Assembly (NCBI GenBank): GCA_030147305.1
Contig: JASLAE010000474.1
Coordinates: forward strand, 1-6,831
Reading direction: 5' to 3'
Source: Cesiribacter sp.
Lineage (GTDB): Bacteria; Bacteroidota; Bacteroidia; Cytophagales; Cyclobacteriaceae
Length of the DNA: 6,831 nt
The notes below the pieces were generated by a model, which did not search any database, had not been told where the DNA came from, and was given only the letters and a program-made list of their open reading frames with translations. This document shows positions 1 to 6,810 of the stretch, piece after piece. The number at the start of each line of letters is the position of its first letter. Position 1 is the first letter of the stretch. The position numbers and the translations under genes are program-made.

Positions 1-337
1 TAACAAAAAAAGTAAAATAAATTATGGTGCAAATACTAACTGTTTAAGTATGGCTATCATGTACCGTAGCGATATATATAAAACATACAATTTTTGCCCC
101 CTTTCAATGAGCTTAAAAAGATACAAACCAAGATGAGATGTGTAAACTTAAATTAATTACATTAAACAAGCAGACTTACCCTGAAGAGTAGATGCTGAGC
201 CGTTCAATCCTGACACTTATTCGCCCATAGAAAGGTAAAAAGTATTTAGTAATGAATTAGAGATTAGGAATAATATGGCATTAACAACAATCTCAACAAG
301 TATTTTATATACCTGAGTTTTGTTAGAAGCCTATGTT
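1..337. other. AT-rich intergenic region with no supported gene
   Basis: This stretch lies downstream of the PorE-like gene and is clearly richer in A and T than the rest of the window. All frames on both strands are broken by frequent stops. The longest ATG reading frame I found by eye is 28 codons (50-136, plus strand), with no recognisable composition or ribosome binding site. I found no tRNA-like fold, no TAnnTTTG promoter element on either strand, and no clear hairpin with a T-run that would end the minus-strand transcript. It may hold the 3' untranslated region of the minus-strand unit and the upstream region of a gene outside the window. Confidence 0.6.
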
Positions 338-2272
338 TTACAACACCCTGAACTCAATACGACGGTTCTGCTGGCGGTTTTCTTCCGAGTCATTAGGCAC
401 CTGGGGCTTCGATTGCCCATAGCCTTTAGCACTTAAACTTTTTGCTGGTGCTCCGGCATTCATAAGCCATTCCAGCACCGCCTGTGCTCTTTTTTCTGAA
501 AGCCGCTGGTTGTAAGCCACATTACCCACATCATCCGTGTGCCCACCAATTTCGATTCGCACTTCAGGATTCTGCTCAAGAAATTGTACGACCCGCAGTA
601 ATTCGGTCTCGCTCTTCGGCTTTACTTCGTGCTTGTCGGTGTCAAAAAAGATATTGCTCAGGCGTGTGATCATGCCGGCACGAATAGGGTCTAGGTAAAC
701 ATCCAGGTTTACAGGCTTTAGGGTTTCTGCCTCTGCTATTTCAAAAGACAGACTTTTAAAAAGATAACCAGGGTGATTAACGTAGAGGGCATAAGGAGCA
801 CCTTCAGTCAGCACCATGTAGTATAAACCAGATGCCGAATCTGCTTCCACCTGTTGTTCTAGCTGCTGGCTGTTTAGGTTAAACAATTGTACCTCGGCAC
901 CGATAGGCTTTTTTGTATCTGCATCGAACACCCTGCCGGATACATAGCTGCTCCGATTACGCACCTGCGCCGACTCCGGTAAGGTAAACTGGTAGATTTT
1001 ACCAGAAATAGGCTCTCCATTGCGGGCAACTTCATGCGTATAATATCCCTTTGTGCCATCAGCAGTTACAAAGAGCGAAAACTGATCTTCGTGCGTGTTG
1101 ATTGGATAACCTAAATTTCGGGGTTGTTGCCAGCTGCTGTCTTCTTCATTTTCTGTCATAAACAAATCGTAGCCGCCCATGCCTACATGGCCATTGGAAG
1201 AAAAGTAGAGGGTTTGTCCATTTGCATGGATAAATGGGGACATTTCTTCTCCTACCGTATTTACAGGCGTACCCACATTCTCTGCAGCCGTCCATTGACC
1301 TGCGCTATTTCGGCGACTCACCCAGATATCTCTTCCGCCTTTTCCTCCCGGACGGTCAGATACAAAATAAAGGGTACGGCCATCGGCAGAAAGGGAGGCC
1401 TGCGATTCCCAGAATTTTGAATTAACCGCCGCCCCTAAATTTTGGGGTTCACTCCAGCTATCACCAGATTTGTATGTAATGTAGAGGTCGCAACGGCCAT
1501 ACGAACGCCTGCCCTGGCAGGAGGTGAAAATAAGCGTACGGCCATCGGCAGAAATACTGCCCGTACCCTCATTATATTCTGTATTGATAACATCCGAAAG
1601 GGGAGCGGGCTCCGACCAAATGCCCTGCTCATTCTTCCTAACAATGTATAAGTCCTCTAAATCTCGCGGATCATTTCCCTGACGGCCGGTGAAAATAAGC
1701 GTTTTGCCATCGACAGTAAGTGCTGGAAAAAACTGAAGGGGAAACTTATTGACCTGATCCGGCATGGGCTCTGGGTCGAAGGCCTGGGGATGTTGCAATT
1801 GTTCCAGCGCAAACTCCGTTCCTTTCAGCATTTGATGGGTTGCCGCCAAAATTGGCTTCTGACGAGGGCCTGTAGCCAAAAACGCCTGTAATTTATCCTG
1901 CGCCTCCTGATAACGGCCCAGCTGCCAGTACAATTCTCCCAGGGCAAAGAGCGATTGTGGTGCCGGCGAGCCTTTTTTTGGATTAGCAGCGGCCTCCAGC
2001 TGTTCGACAGCCTTTGGCAAATTGCCTACAGCCCGGTAAGCTGTAGCCAGCCGTATGCGCGCTTCCAGAAAATCTGCATCTCTTTCAACAGCTTCCTCCA
2101 GTAAAACGATTACCTGCTCCCACTGCCGGCGAACCAGATAGTTCTCTGAGGCTTCATAAGCCTTGATCGCTTTTTTATTCTGGGTAGAATAAGCAGCTGG
2201 ACGCTGGGCATGGGTTGTTCCTGCTAACAGGAGGCACAGCATCAGAGAGAGTAGCAAAAGAGGATTACGCAT
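338..2272 (-). CDS. PorE-like OmpA-family protein (TPR, PD40 beta-propeller, carboxypeptidase-regulatory-like and OmpA C-terminal domains)
   Basis: An exported cell-envelope protein of 644 residues that probably binds peptidoglycan from the periplasm. Residues 1-22 form a signal peptide (leucine-rich core, then THA before Q23). Three TPR-like helical repeats cover about 35-136. Five PD40/WD40-like propeller strands follow at about 181-414, with repeated ADGRTLIFTS-type motifs; C252 and C261 could form a disulfide. A carboxypeptidase-regulatory-like beta domain spans about 442-527. The OmpA C-terminal domain covers about 540-644, with the GGHTDDVG motif; D580 and R595 fall at the spacing of the diaminopimelate-binding Asp and Arg known in OmpA. 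PorE of the Porphyromonas type IX secretion system has this domain order, but PorE is a lipoprotein and no lipobox is visible here. The ATG start lies 8 bases after queE, with no Shine-Dalgarno site. The architecture is secure. A role in type IX secretion is inference, since Bacteroidota carry many paralogues. Confidence 0.93.
   Translation of the reverse strand: MRNPLLLLSLMLCLLLAGTTHAQRPAAYSTQNKKAIKAYEASENYLVRRQWEQVIVLLEEAVERDADFLEARIRLATAYRAVGNLPKAVEQLEAAANPKKGSPAPQSLFALGELYWQLGRYQEAQDKLQAFLATGPRQKPILAATHQMLKGTEFALEQLQHPQAFDPEPMPDQVNKFPLQFFPALTVDGKTLIFTGRQGNDPRDLEDLYIVRKNEQGIWSEPAPLSDVINTEYNEGTGSISADGRTLIFTSCQGRRSYGRCDLYITYKSGDSWSEPQNLGAAVNSKFWESQASLSADGRTLYFVSDRPGGKGGRDIWVSRRNSAGQWTAAENVGTPVNTVGEEMSPFIHANGQTLYFSSNGHVGMGGYDLFMTENEEDSSWQQPRNLGYPINTHEDQFSLFVTADGTKGYYTHEVARNGEPISGKIYQFTLPESAQVRNRSSYVSGRVFDADTKKPIGAEVQLFNLNSQQLEQQVEADSASGLYYMVLTEGAPYALYVNHPGYLFKSLSFEIAEAETLKPVNLDVYLDPIRAGMITRLSNIFFDTDKHEVKPKSETELLRVVQFLEQNPEVRIEIGGHTDDVGNVAYNQRLSEKRAQAVLEWLMNAGAPAKSLSAKGYGQSKPQVPNDSEENRQQNRRIEFRVL
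1364..1720 (-). repeat. Diverged DNA repeats encoding PD40 propeller blades
   Basis: Three stretches of about 30 bases, at 1364-1392, 1524-1555 and 1689-1720, share the plus-strand core GCCATCG(G/A)CAG, preceded by AAAATAA(A/G). They encode the repeated blade motif (A/V)DGKTLIFTG, ADGRTLIFTS and ADGRTLYFVS of the PorE-like protein. The DNA similarity reflects the conserved propeller motif and is probably not a separate element, although it could allow recombination between blades. Confidence 0.6.
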
Positions 2273-2280
2273 GTATACAA

Positions 2281-2979
2281 TTAAGGTATATTCATAAACT
2301 TATGCACCTGCAGGGAAGCTTGCCACTTAGGATTTTCCTTGATATACTCCACAATCAGGGGTAACATCTCCTGCATGCGACTCCACTCTGGCTGCAAATA
2401 CAAACGGCAATCGGGACGAACCAATGCTGCATGTGCCTCTGCCCAGGCAAAATCACTTTTATGATAAATGATGATCTTTAGCTCGTTGGCGTGTGCATAT
2501 ACTTCTGGCAACGGTGCTTTGAACTTCTTCGGCGACAGACAAACCCAGTTCCATTGGCCACTGAGTGGGTGGGCACCGGAAGTTTCAATGTTCGTCTTAA
2601 ATCCTACAGCCTGTAGCGCTGCGGTAAGTTCATCGAGCGGGTGCATAAGCGGTTCGCCCCCTGTAATAACGGCCAGCCGCCCCGGATATTGGCTTGCTGC
2701 TGCTACCAGCTCTTCTACTGTACGTTTGGGATGAACATCAGCATTCCAGGATTCTTTTACATCGCACCAGTGGCAGCCAACATCGCAGCCACCCAGGCGA
2801 ATAAAATAGGCAGCCTGCCCCTGGTAGGCACCTTCACCCTGCAGGGTATAGAAAGCCTCCATGACCGGAAGCACCAGCCCTGTTCTATTTTTTTCTTCAG
2901 TATGTAAGCTAAGCTTTTCCAATTCAAACCTCTGTTCAACCCTAAAGAGCGGACACGCGTTCTGGAGGCGCGCCAGCAT
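2281..2979 (-). CDS. queE: 7-carboxy-7-deazaguanine synthase (radical SAM)
   Basis: QueE converts 6-carboxy-5,6,7,8-tetrahydropterin to 7-carboxy-7-deazaguanine, the ring-forming step towards preQ0 and queuosine in tRNA. The protein has 232 residues from the start chosen here. The substrate-side motif LQGEG is at 46-50. The radical-SAM cluster motif CDVGCHWC (C65, C69, C72; CX3CX2C) binds the 4Fe-4S cluster. GGEP at 107-110 contacts S-adenosylmethionine, and a QPEW motif (196-199) and LQVHKF near the C-terminus complete the fold. The frame stays open upstream to a TTG at 3039 inside folD. I prefer the ATG at 2979, which lies clear of folD behind AAAGGG. About 35 residues precede the conserved LPVMEAFYTLQGEG block, so this N-terminus is slightly longer than usual and weakly conserved. 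The gene lies 28 bases after folD and 8 before the PorE-like gene, so co-transcription is likely. Genes for the other preQ0 enzymes are not in the window. Confidence 0.95.
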   Translation of the reverse strand: MLARLQNACPLFRVEQRFELEKLSLHTEEKNRTGLVLPVMEAFYTLQGEGAYQGQAAYFIRLGGCDVGCHWCDVKESWNADVHPKRTVEELVAAASQYPGRLAVITGGEPLMHPLDELTAALQAVGFKTNIETSGAHPLSGQWNWVCLSPKKFKAPLPEVYAHANELKIIIYHKSDFAWAEAHAALVRPDCRLYLQPEWSRMQEMLPLIVEYIKENPKWQASLQVHKFMNIP

Positions 2980-2983
2980 CAAA

Positions 2984-2989
2984 CCCTTT
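2984..2989 (-). promoter_or_regulatory. Ribosome binding site that supports the queE start
   Basis: On the minus strand, AAAGGG lies four bases before the ATG at 2979, in the 28-base gap after the folD stop. It resembles a Shine-Dalgarno site, while the other minus-strand genes here show none. It favours this ATG over the TTG at 3039. The spacer is short, so the support is moderate. Confidence 0.5.
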
Positions 2990-3007
2990 ATACTATATAA
3001 AAGACAA

Positions 3008-3904
3008 TTACTTCCCGTACACTGCGCCCTTGGCAGCAAGCAGTGTATTTTTGAGCAGGGAGGCGATGGTCATGGGCCCAACACCGCCCGGCACCGGGGT
3101 TATAAAAGCCGCTTTCTTAGATACCTGTTCGAAAGCTACATCTCCTCTTAAACTAAAACCGGACTTTTTTGATTCATCTGCTACACGTGTAATACCCACA
3201 TCGATAACGGTAGCACCTTCTTTCACCATTTCTGCAGTAACAAAGCCGGGAATACCCACAGCAACTACCAGAATATCTGCCCGGCGGGTGTAGCTGGCCA
3301 GGTCTTCGGTATAGCGGTGGCAGAGGGTAACGGTTGCATCGCCCGGATAACCATCCCTGCTCAACAACAAGCTGATGGGCGTACCCACAATAAGGCTGCG
3401 GCCAATCACCACCACATGCCTGCCCCGGGTAGGAATGTTAAACCGGCTGATCATTTCCACGATGCCATCGGGAGTAGCGGGTTTATAAGCAGGCAGGTTA
3501 GCTACCATACGCCCGGTATTGATTGGATGGAAACCATCTACATCTTTTGCCGGACTCACACGCTCCAGCACCTTGTCTACCCGAATATGTTTCGGTAACG
3601 GCAATTGCACAATAAATCCATCTATGGCCGGGTTATTGTTCAATTCATCGATTACCTCCATCAATTCCTTCTCGATGATGGTATCGGGCAGGCGCACGAG
3701 TGTGCTTTCGAAGCCTACCCTTTCGCACGCTTTTACCTTATGGCTCACATAGGTCTCGCTGGCGCCATCGCTGCCTACCAAAACAGCAGCCAGGTGCGGG
3801 GCCCTGTGCCCTTTACTTTTGAGCTCCTCTACCTGATGGGCAATCTCTCCCTGTATGGTTTCGCTTAAGGTTTTACCGTCTAACAAATGGCCGCGCTGAT
3901 GCAT
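3008..3904 (-). CDS. folD: Bifunctional methylenetetrahydrofolate dehydrogenase / methenyltetrahydrofolate cyclohydrolase
   Basis: FolD catalyses the NADP-dependent oxidation of 5,10-methylene-THF to 5,10-methenyl-THF and its hydrolysis to 10-formyl-THF, which feeds purine and formyl-methionine synthesis in the cytoplasm. The 298 residues match the usual length. The catalytic-domain signature is YVSHK, with Y52 and the catalytic lysine K56. IVQLPLP (98-104) and KDVDGFHPIN (120-129) follow, the latter with the conserved active-site Asp. The nucleotide-binding domain begins near 160, with the VIGRSLIVGTP loop at 166-176 and VIDVGI at 233-238. TPVPGGVGPMT at 269-279 is the C-terminal family signature. 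The substrate loop reads PATP where E. coli has PCTP, which I take as a tolerated variant. The ATG start has no obvious Shine-Dalgarno site. The gene lies 83 bases after lepA, with a likely terminator between them, and is the first gene of the folD-queE-ompA unit. Confidence 0.97.
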   Translation of the reverse strand: MHQRGHLLDGKTLSETIQGEIAHQVEELKSKGHRAPHLAAVLVGSDGASETYVSHKVKACERVGFESTLVRLPDTIIEKELMEVIDELNNNPAIDGFIVQLPLPKHIRVDKVLERVSPAKDVDGFHPINTGRMVANLPAYKPATPDGIVEMISRFNIPTRGRHVVVIGRSLIVGTPISLLLSRDGYPGDATVTLCHRYTEDLASYTRRADILVVAVGIPGFVTAEMVKEGATVIDVGITRVADESKKSGFSLRGDVAFEQVSKKAAFITPVPGGVGPMTIASLLKNTLLAAKGAVYGK

Positions 3905-3940
3905 AGAGATGTTTTAGAGAAATAATATTGAACCGGCTTT

Positions 3941-3977
3941 TAAAACAAGGCAGCTCTGGCGTTGGTGCCAAAGCTGC
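3941..3977 (-). terminator. Intrinsic terminator after lepA
   Basis: Read on the minus strand, a hairpin begins 10 bases after the lepA stop codon. Its arms are 3972-3977 with 3950-3955 (GCAGCT/AGCTGC) and 3967-3970 with 3957-3960 (TGGC/GCCA), joined through a U-G wobble at 3971/3956. This gives an 11-pair stem around a 6-base loop. The tract CTTGTTTT follows at once. On the plus strand the wobble becomes a C-A mismatch and no T-run follows the hairpin, so it fits termination of lepA. The T-run is interrupted, so termination may be partial. Confidence 0.7.
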
Positions 3978-3987
3978 ATAGGATTCT

Positions 3988-5775
3988 TTAATCTAATTTT
4001 AGTACTGCCATAAAGGCTTCCTGCGGTATTTCTACGTTGCCAACCTGGCGCATCCGCTTTTTACCTTTTTTCTGCTTCTCCAACAGTTTACGCTTCCGGC
4101 TAATATCACCGCCATAACACTTTGCCAATACGTTTTTACGTAAGGCTTTAACAGTTTCGCGGGCAATTACTTTGGTGCCGATGGCTGCCTGGATGGCGAT
4201 TTCAAACTGCTGGCGGGGGAGCAGTTCTTTCAGCTTTTCGCACAAACGCTTGCCCCAGTCATAGGCTTTGTCGCGGTGCACAATGGCCGAGAGGGCGTCT
4301 ACCTTCTCGCCGTTAAGCATAATATCCAGCTTCACCATGGTAGATTCCCGGAAGCCCAGCAGTTCATAATCCAGGGAGGCATAGCCGCGGCTGATGGTCT
4401 TGAGCTTGTCGAAAAAGTCAAACACCATTTCACTGAGCGGCATTTCGAAGGTAAGCTCTACCCTGTCTGAGGTCAGGTACACCTGGTTTTTTAAGAGCCC
4501 GCGCTTGTCCATGCAAAGGGTCATGATGGACCCAACATATTCTGACTTTGAGATGATCTGTGCCTTGATGAACGGCTCTTCGATCCGGTCTACATAGTTA
4601 GGCTCAGGCAGCTCACTGGGTGCATTAACAATTGCTTTGCTACCGTCTTTCAGGTAGGTATGAAACTGCACACTCGGTACGGTGGTGATCACCGTCATGT
4701 CAAACTCACGCTCCAGGCGCTCCTGCACAATTTCCATGTGCAGCATGCCCAGGAAGCCGCAGCGAAAACCAAAGCCTAGAGCAGCCGAGGTCTCGGGCTC
4801 CCACACCAGCGAAGCATCGTTGAGCTGCAGTTTTTCCATGCTGTAGCGCAGTTCTTCGTAGTCCGTTGTCTCTACCGGATAGATACCGGCAAATACCATG
4901 GGCTTCACTTCTTCAAAACCTTTTACAGGCTTAATCGCCGGACGCTCTTTGTGCGTGATGGTATCTCCTACCTTTACCTCTTTGGCTACTTTAATGCCGG
5001 AGATCAGGTAGCCTACGTCGCCTGCTTTGATTTCTTTTTTCGCTACCTGCGTCATCTTAAGCGTACCAATCTCGTCAGCTTCATATTCCTTGCCGGTTGC
5101 TAAGAACTTTACTTTATCGCCCTGGCGAATGGTGCCATTCAATACGCGGAAGATTACCTCCACCCCACGGTAAGAGTTGAACTGAGAGTCGAAGATCATG
5201 GCCTGCAACGGTGCCTCCGGATCGCCGGTAGGGGCAGGAATACGCGCCACGATAGCTTCCAGAATTTCTTTGATGCCAATGCCTTCTTTGCCGCTGGCCA
5301 GAATAATATCTTCGCGCTTGCAGCCCAGCAGTTCAATCACCTGATCGGCCATTTCTTCGGGCATGGCACCTGGCAGGTCAATTTTATTGAGCACCGGAAT
5401 AATCTCCAGGTCATGCCCCAGGGCCATATACAGGTTGGAGATGGTCTGGGCTTCTACCCCCTGCGAAGCATCCACAATCAGCAGCGCGCCTTCACAGGCG
5501 GCAATAGACCGCGATACTTCGTAGCTAAAGTCTACGTGGCCGGGGGTGTCAATCAGGTTGAGGATATAATCCTGCCCATCCTGTTTGTAATTCATCTGGA
5601 TGGCGTGACTTTTAATGGTGATACCACGCTCACGCTCCAGGTCCATATTATCTAGCAATTGTGCTTTCATGTCCCGATCACTTACCGTCTGGGTAAATTC
5701 CAGCAGGCGGTCGGCCAGCGTACTTTTGCCGTGGTCGATGTGGGCAATGATGCAGAAGTTGCGAATGTTTTTCAT
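3988..5775 (-). CDS. lepA: Elongation factor 4 (translational GTPase LepA)
   Basis: LepA is a ribosome-associated GTPase. It has been proposed to back-translocate ribosomes under stress and to affect initiation or ribosome assembly. The 595 residues match the family length end to end. The G-domain motifs are AHIDHGKST (11-19, P-loop), RGITIKS (50-56, switch I), DTPGH (76-80, with H80 the catalytic-type histidine), NKID (130-133) and ASGKEG (160-165). A beta-barrel domain II covers about 187-275, and an EF-G-like domain III contains FGFRCGFLGMLHME (335-348). The LepA-specific C-terminal domain contains KNVLAKCYGGDISRKRK (547-563), a basic stretch that reaches into the ribosomal A-site region. 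Domain IV of EF-G is absent, as expected for LepA. The ATG start gives the typical N-terminus MKNIRNFCIIAHIDHGKST and has no Shine-Dalgarno site. The gene is divergent from the DUF4924-like gene and ends in a likely terminator. Confidence 0.98.
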   Translation of the reverse strand: MKNIRNFCIIAHIDHGKSTLADRLLEFTQTVSDRDMKAQLLDNMDLERERGITIKSHAIQMNYKQDGQDYILNLIDTPGHVDFSYEVSRSIAACEGALLIVDASQGVEAQTISNLYMALGHDLEIIPVLNKIDLPGAMPEEMADQVIELLGCKREDIILASGKEGIGIKEILEAIVARIPAPTGDPEAPLQAMIFDSQFNSYRGVEVIFRVLNGTIRQGDKVKFLATGKEYEADEIGTLKMTQVAKKEIKAGDVGYLISGIKVAKEVKVGDTITHKERPAIKPVKGFEEVKPMVFAGIYPVETTDYEELRYSMEKLQLNDASLVWEPETSAALGFGFRCGFLGMLHMEIVQERLEREFDMTVITTVPSVQFHTYLKDGSKAIVNAPSELPEPNYVDRIEEPFIKAQIISKSEYVGSIMTLCMDKRGLLKNQVYLTSDRVELTFEMPLSEMVFDFFDKLKTISRGYASLDYELLGFRESTMVKLDIMLNGEKVDALSAIVHRDKAYDWGKRLCEKLKELLPRQQFEIAIQAAIGTKVIARETVKALRKNVLAKCYGGDISRKRKLLEKQKKGKKRMRQVGNVEIPQEAFMAVLKLD

Positions 5776-5792
5776 AGTTCAAAATAGAAGCA

Positions 5793-5800
5793 CAAAAGTA
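5793..5800 (-). promoter_or_regulatory. Candidate -7 promoter element for lepA
   Basis: The minus strand reads TACTTTTG here, an exact match to the Bacteroidota -7 consensus TAnnTTTG. Transcription would start only about 10 to 15 bases before the lepA ATG at 5775. A matching -33 TTG is not clear; the nearest candidate is a weak TGTTAG about 22 bases upstream. The single exact element and its place in a divergent intergenic region are the only support. Confidence 0.4.
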
Positions 5801-5876
5801 GTGAAATAGCTGCATTTTCCCTAACAGCATTCTAACGTCATTAAGTGCCTTAAACAAAAGCAGATTCAGGATTTTA

Positions 5877-5907
5877 TTGTATTACAGGAAGTTTATAGCC
5901 ATATTTG
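5877..5907 (+). promoter_or_regulatory. Candidate promoter for the DUF4924-like gene pair
   Basis: TTG at 5877-5879 and CATATTTG at 5900-5907 are 20 bases apart. They resemble the Bacteroidota -33 (TTTG) and -7 (TAnnTTTG) elements, with one mismatch in the -7 box. Transcription would start near 5912-5915, just before the ATG at 5928. If this is right, the TTG at 5877 is part of the promoter and cannot be the start codon. Short motif matches in AT-rich DNA can occur by chance. Confidence 0.35.
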
Positions 5908-5927
5908 AAAAGACTCTATTCCCTACC

Positions 5928-6443
5928 ATGCTGATAGCCGATAGAAAACGCAAGGAAAACATTTCCGAATACATCGTATACATGTACCAGACTGAAGACC
6001 TGTTGAGGGCCTATCATTTTGACATCGAGGATCTTCGGAAAAACGTAATAGACCATTTGCCAGCGGAAGACCGGCAACCGGCCCTGGCATGGTACACCAG
6101 CCTGGCCCAGCACATGCAGGAGCAAGGTCTTGAAAAAACGGGTCACCTGAAGGAAACCCAGGAGTACGTTAAAAAGCTATACAACCTGCACGAGCAGCTG
6201 CTGAAAGCTGATCAGCAATACCGGCAGATCTACAGCAAAACCGCCGTGCATATTCGCAACAGCATGGATGCTTCGGGCGGCCTGGTGACCAATCCGGTGC
6301 AGGCGGCCCTTAATGGCATTTACGGCTACCTGCTACTGAAGCTTACCGGTAAACAGGTAGACCAGGAAATTATGCCGGCGGTAACTGCCTTCGGCGACCT
6401 GCTCTCCTACCTGAGTTTCCGCTGGCGCGAACGGGAACATTAA
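5928..6443 (+). CDS. DUF4924-like family protein of unknown function
   Basis: A soluble, mostly helical protein of 171 residues with no signal peptide or membrane segment. Its N-terminus, MLIADRKRKENISEYIVYMY (1-20) followed by QTEDLLRAYHFDIE, matches my recollection of the DUF4924 family, found in Bacteroidota with no known function. Other visible blocks are EKTGHLKET (69-77), the NLHEQLLK helix (86-93) and a C-terminal NPVQAALNGIYGYLLLKLTG segment (122-141). I see no catalytic motif. The frame stays open upstream to a TTG at 5877, but the family-like N-terminus starts at the ATG at 5928, and the extra 17 residues look like translated upstream DNA. It ends one base before the next gene, which implies co-transcription and probably translational coupling. 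The family call comes from recognising the N-terminal pattern and could not be tested by profile search. Confidence 0.8.
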   Translation: MLIADRKRKENISEYIVYMYQTEDLLRAYHFDIEDLRKNVIDHLPAEDRQPALAWYTSLAQHMQEQGLEKTGHLKETQEYVKKLYNLHEQLLKADQQYRQIYSKTAVHIRNSMDASGGLVTNPVQAALNGIYGYLLLKLTGKQVDQEIMPAVTAFGDLLSYLSFRWREREH

Positions 6444-6444
6444 C

Positions 6445-6810
6445 ATGCTGGTGCCGGGGCTTATTCTGATGGGTGCCGGACTGCTGCTCATCCTCTACAC
6501 CCAGTTTAGCCGGGAGCCGCATTTGCCTGCCGGTGCCCGAAGAAGTCGTGGTATTGTCCTTAAGGTACAGCAGCAGCAGATCAGCGGTCAGTTTATTTCG
6601 GGCGTGGAGACTATTCGTTTTTCAGTGTCCACAAAAGCAGCTGACAGTTTTTTCCCCGGCCAGCAAATTTTTGTCGATTATATGCCCAGTAAACCCGCGC
6701 AGCCCCTGCAGGTACTGAGCATCAAGGATGTCCTGGGAAGCAAGTTTTCTAAAATAGTTATTGCAGTCTTATTGATCATCGCTGGTGCCCTTCTGCTCAG
6801 GCTAGTGTAA
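6445..6810 (+). CDS. Small protein with two membrane segments, unknown function (possibly DUF3592-like)
   Basis: A protein of 121 residues with a hydrophobic segment at each end: about 2-20 (VPGLILMGAGLLLILYTQ) and about 103-121 (KIVIAVLLIIAGALLLRLV). Between them lies a soluble, probably beta-rich domain of about 80 residues. GIVLKV (36-41), the IRFSV strand (58-62) and PGQQIFVDYMPSKP (71-84) give a layout like DUF3592-type proteins, where a small beta domain sits between two helices. That resemblance is a guess from pattern. The basic stretch ARRSR (31-35) after the first helix suggests, by the positive-inside rule, that the central domain is cytoplasmic. The ATG lies one base after the stop of the DUF4924-like gene, so the two are very likely translated from one message. 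The C-terminus ends inside or directly after the second helix. Confidence 0.75.
   Translation: MLVPGLILMGAGLLLILYTQFSREPHLPAGARRSRGIVLKVQQQQISGQFISGVETIRFSVSTKAADSFFPGQQIFVDYMPSKPAQPLQVLSIKDVLGSKFSKIVIAVLLIIAGALLLRLV

Noticed and set aside
50..136. A 28-codon ATG reading frame on the plus strand in the AT-rich region
   Set aside because: It has no ribosome binding site, no recognisable motif and a length expected by chance in AT-rich DNA.
1124..1651. Open frames on the plus strand, and a second minus-strand frame, inside the PorE-like gene
   Set aside because: They lie wholly within a gene with clear domain motifs. Their translations are low-quality cysteine- and arginine-rich shadows with no family pattern.
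2980..3040. Internal promoter for queE near the end of folD (TATATAGTATAAAGGG)
   Set aside because: No TAnnTTTG element is present and the AT-rich run is only 28 bases long; the AAAGGG is better read as a ribosome binding site.
2861..3868. Several plus-strand open frames of 87 to 96 codons antisense to folD and queE
   Set aside because: They are opposite two well-conserved enzymes and have no domain, start-site or promoter support.
5877..5927. TTG start that would add 17 residues to the DUF4924-like protein
   Set aside because: The family-like N-terminus begins at the ATG at 5928, and the TTG may be part of a promoter -33 element.
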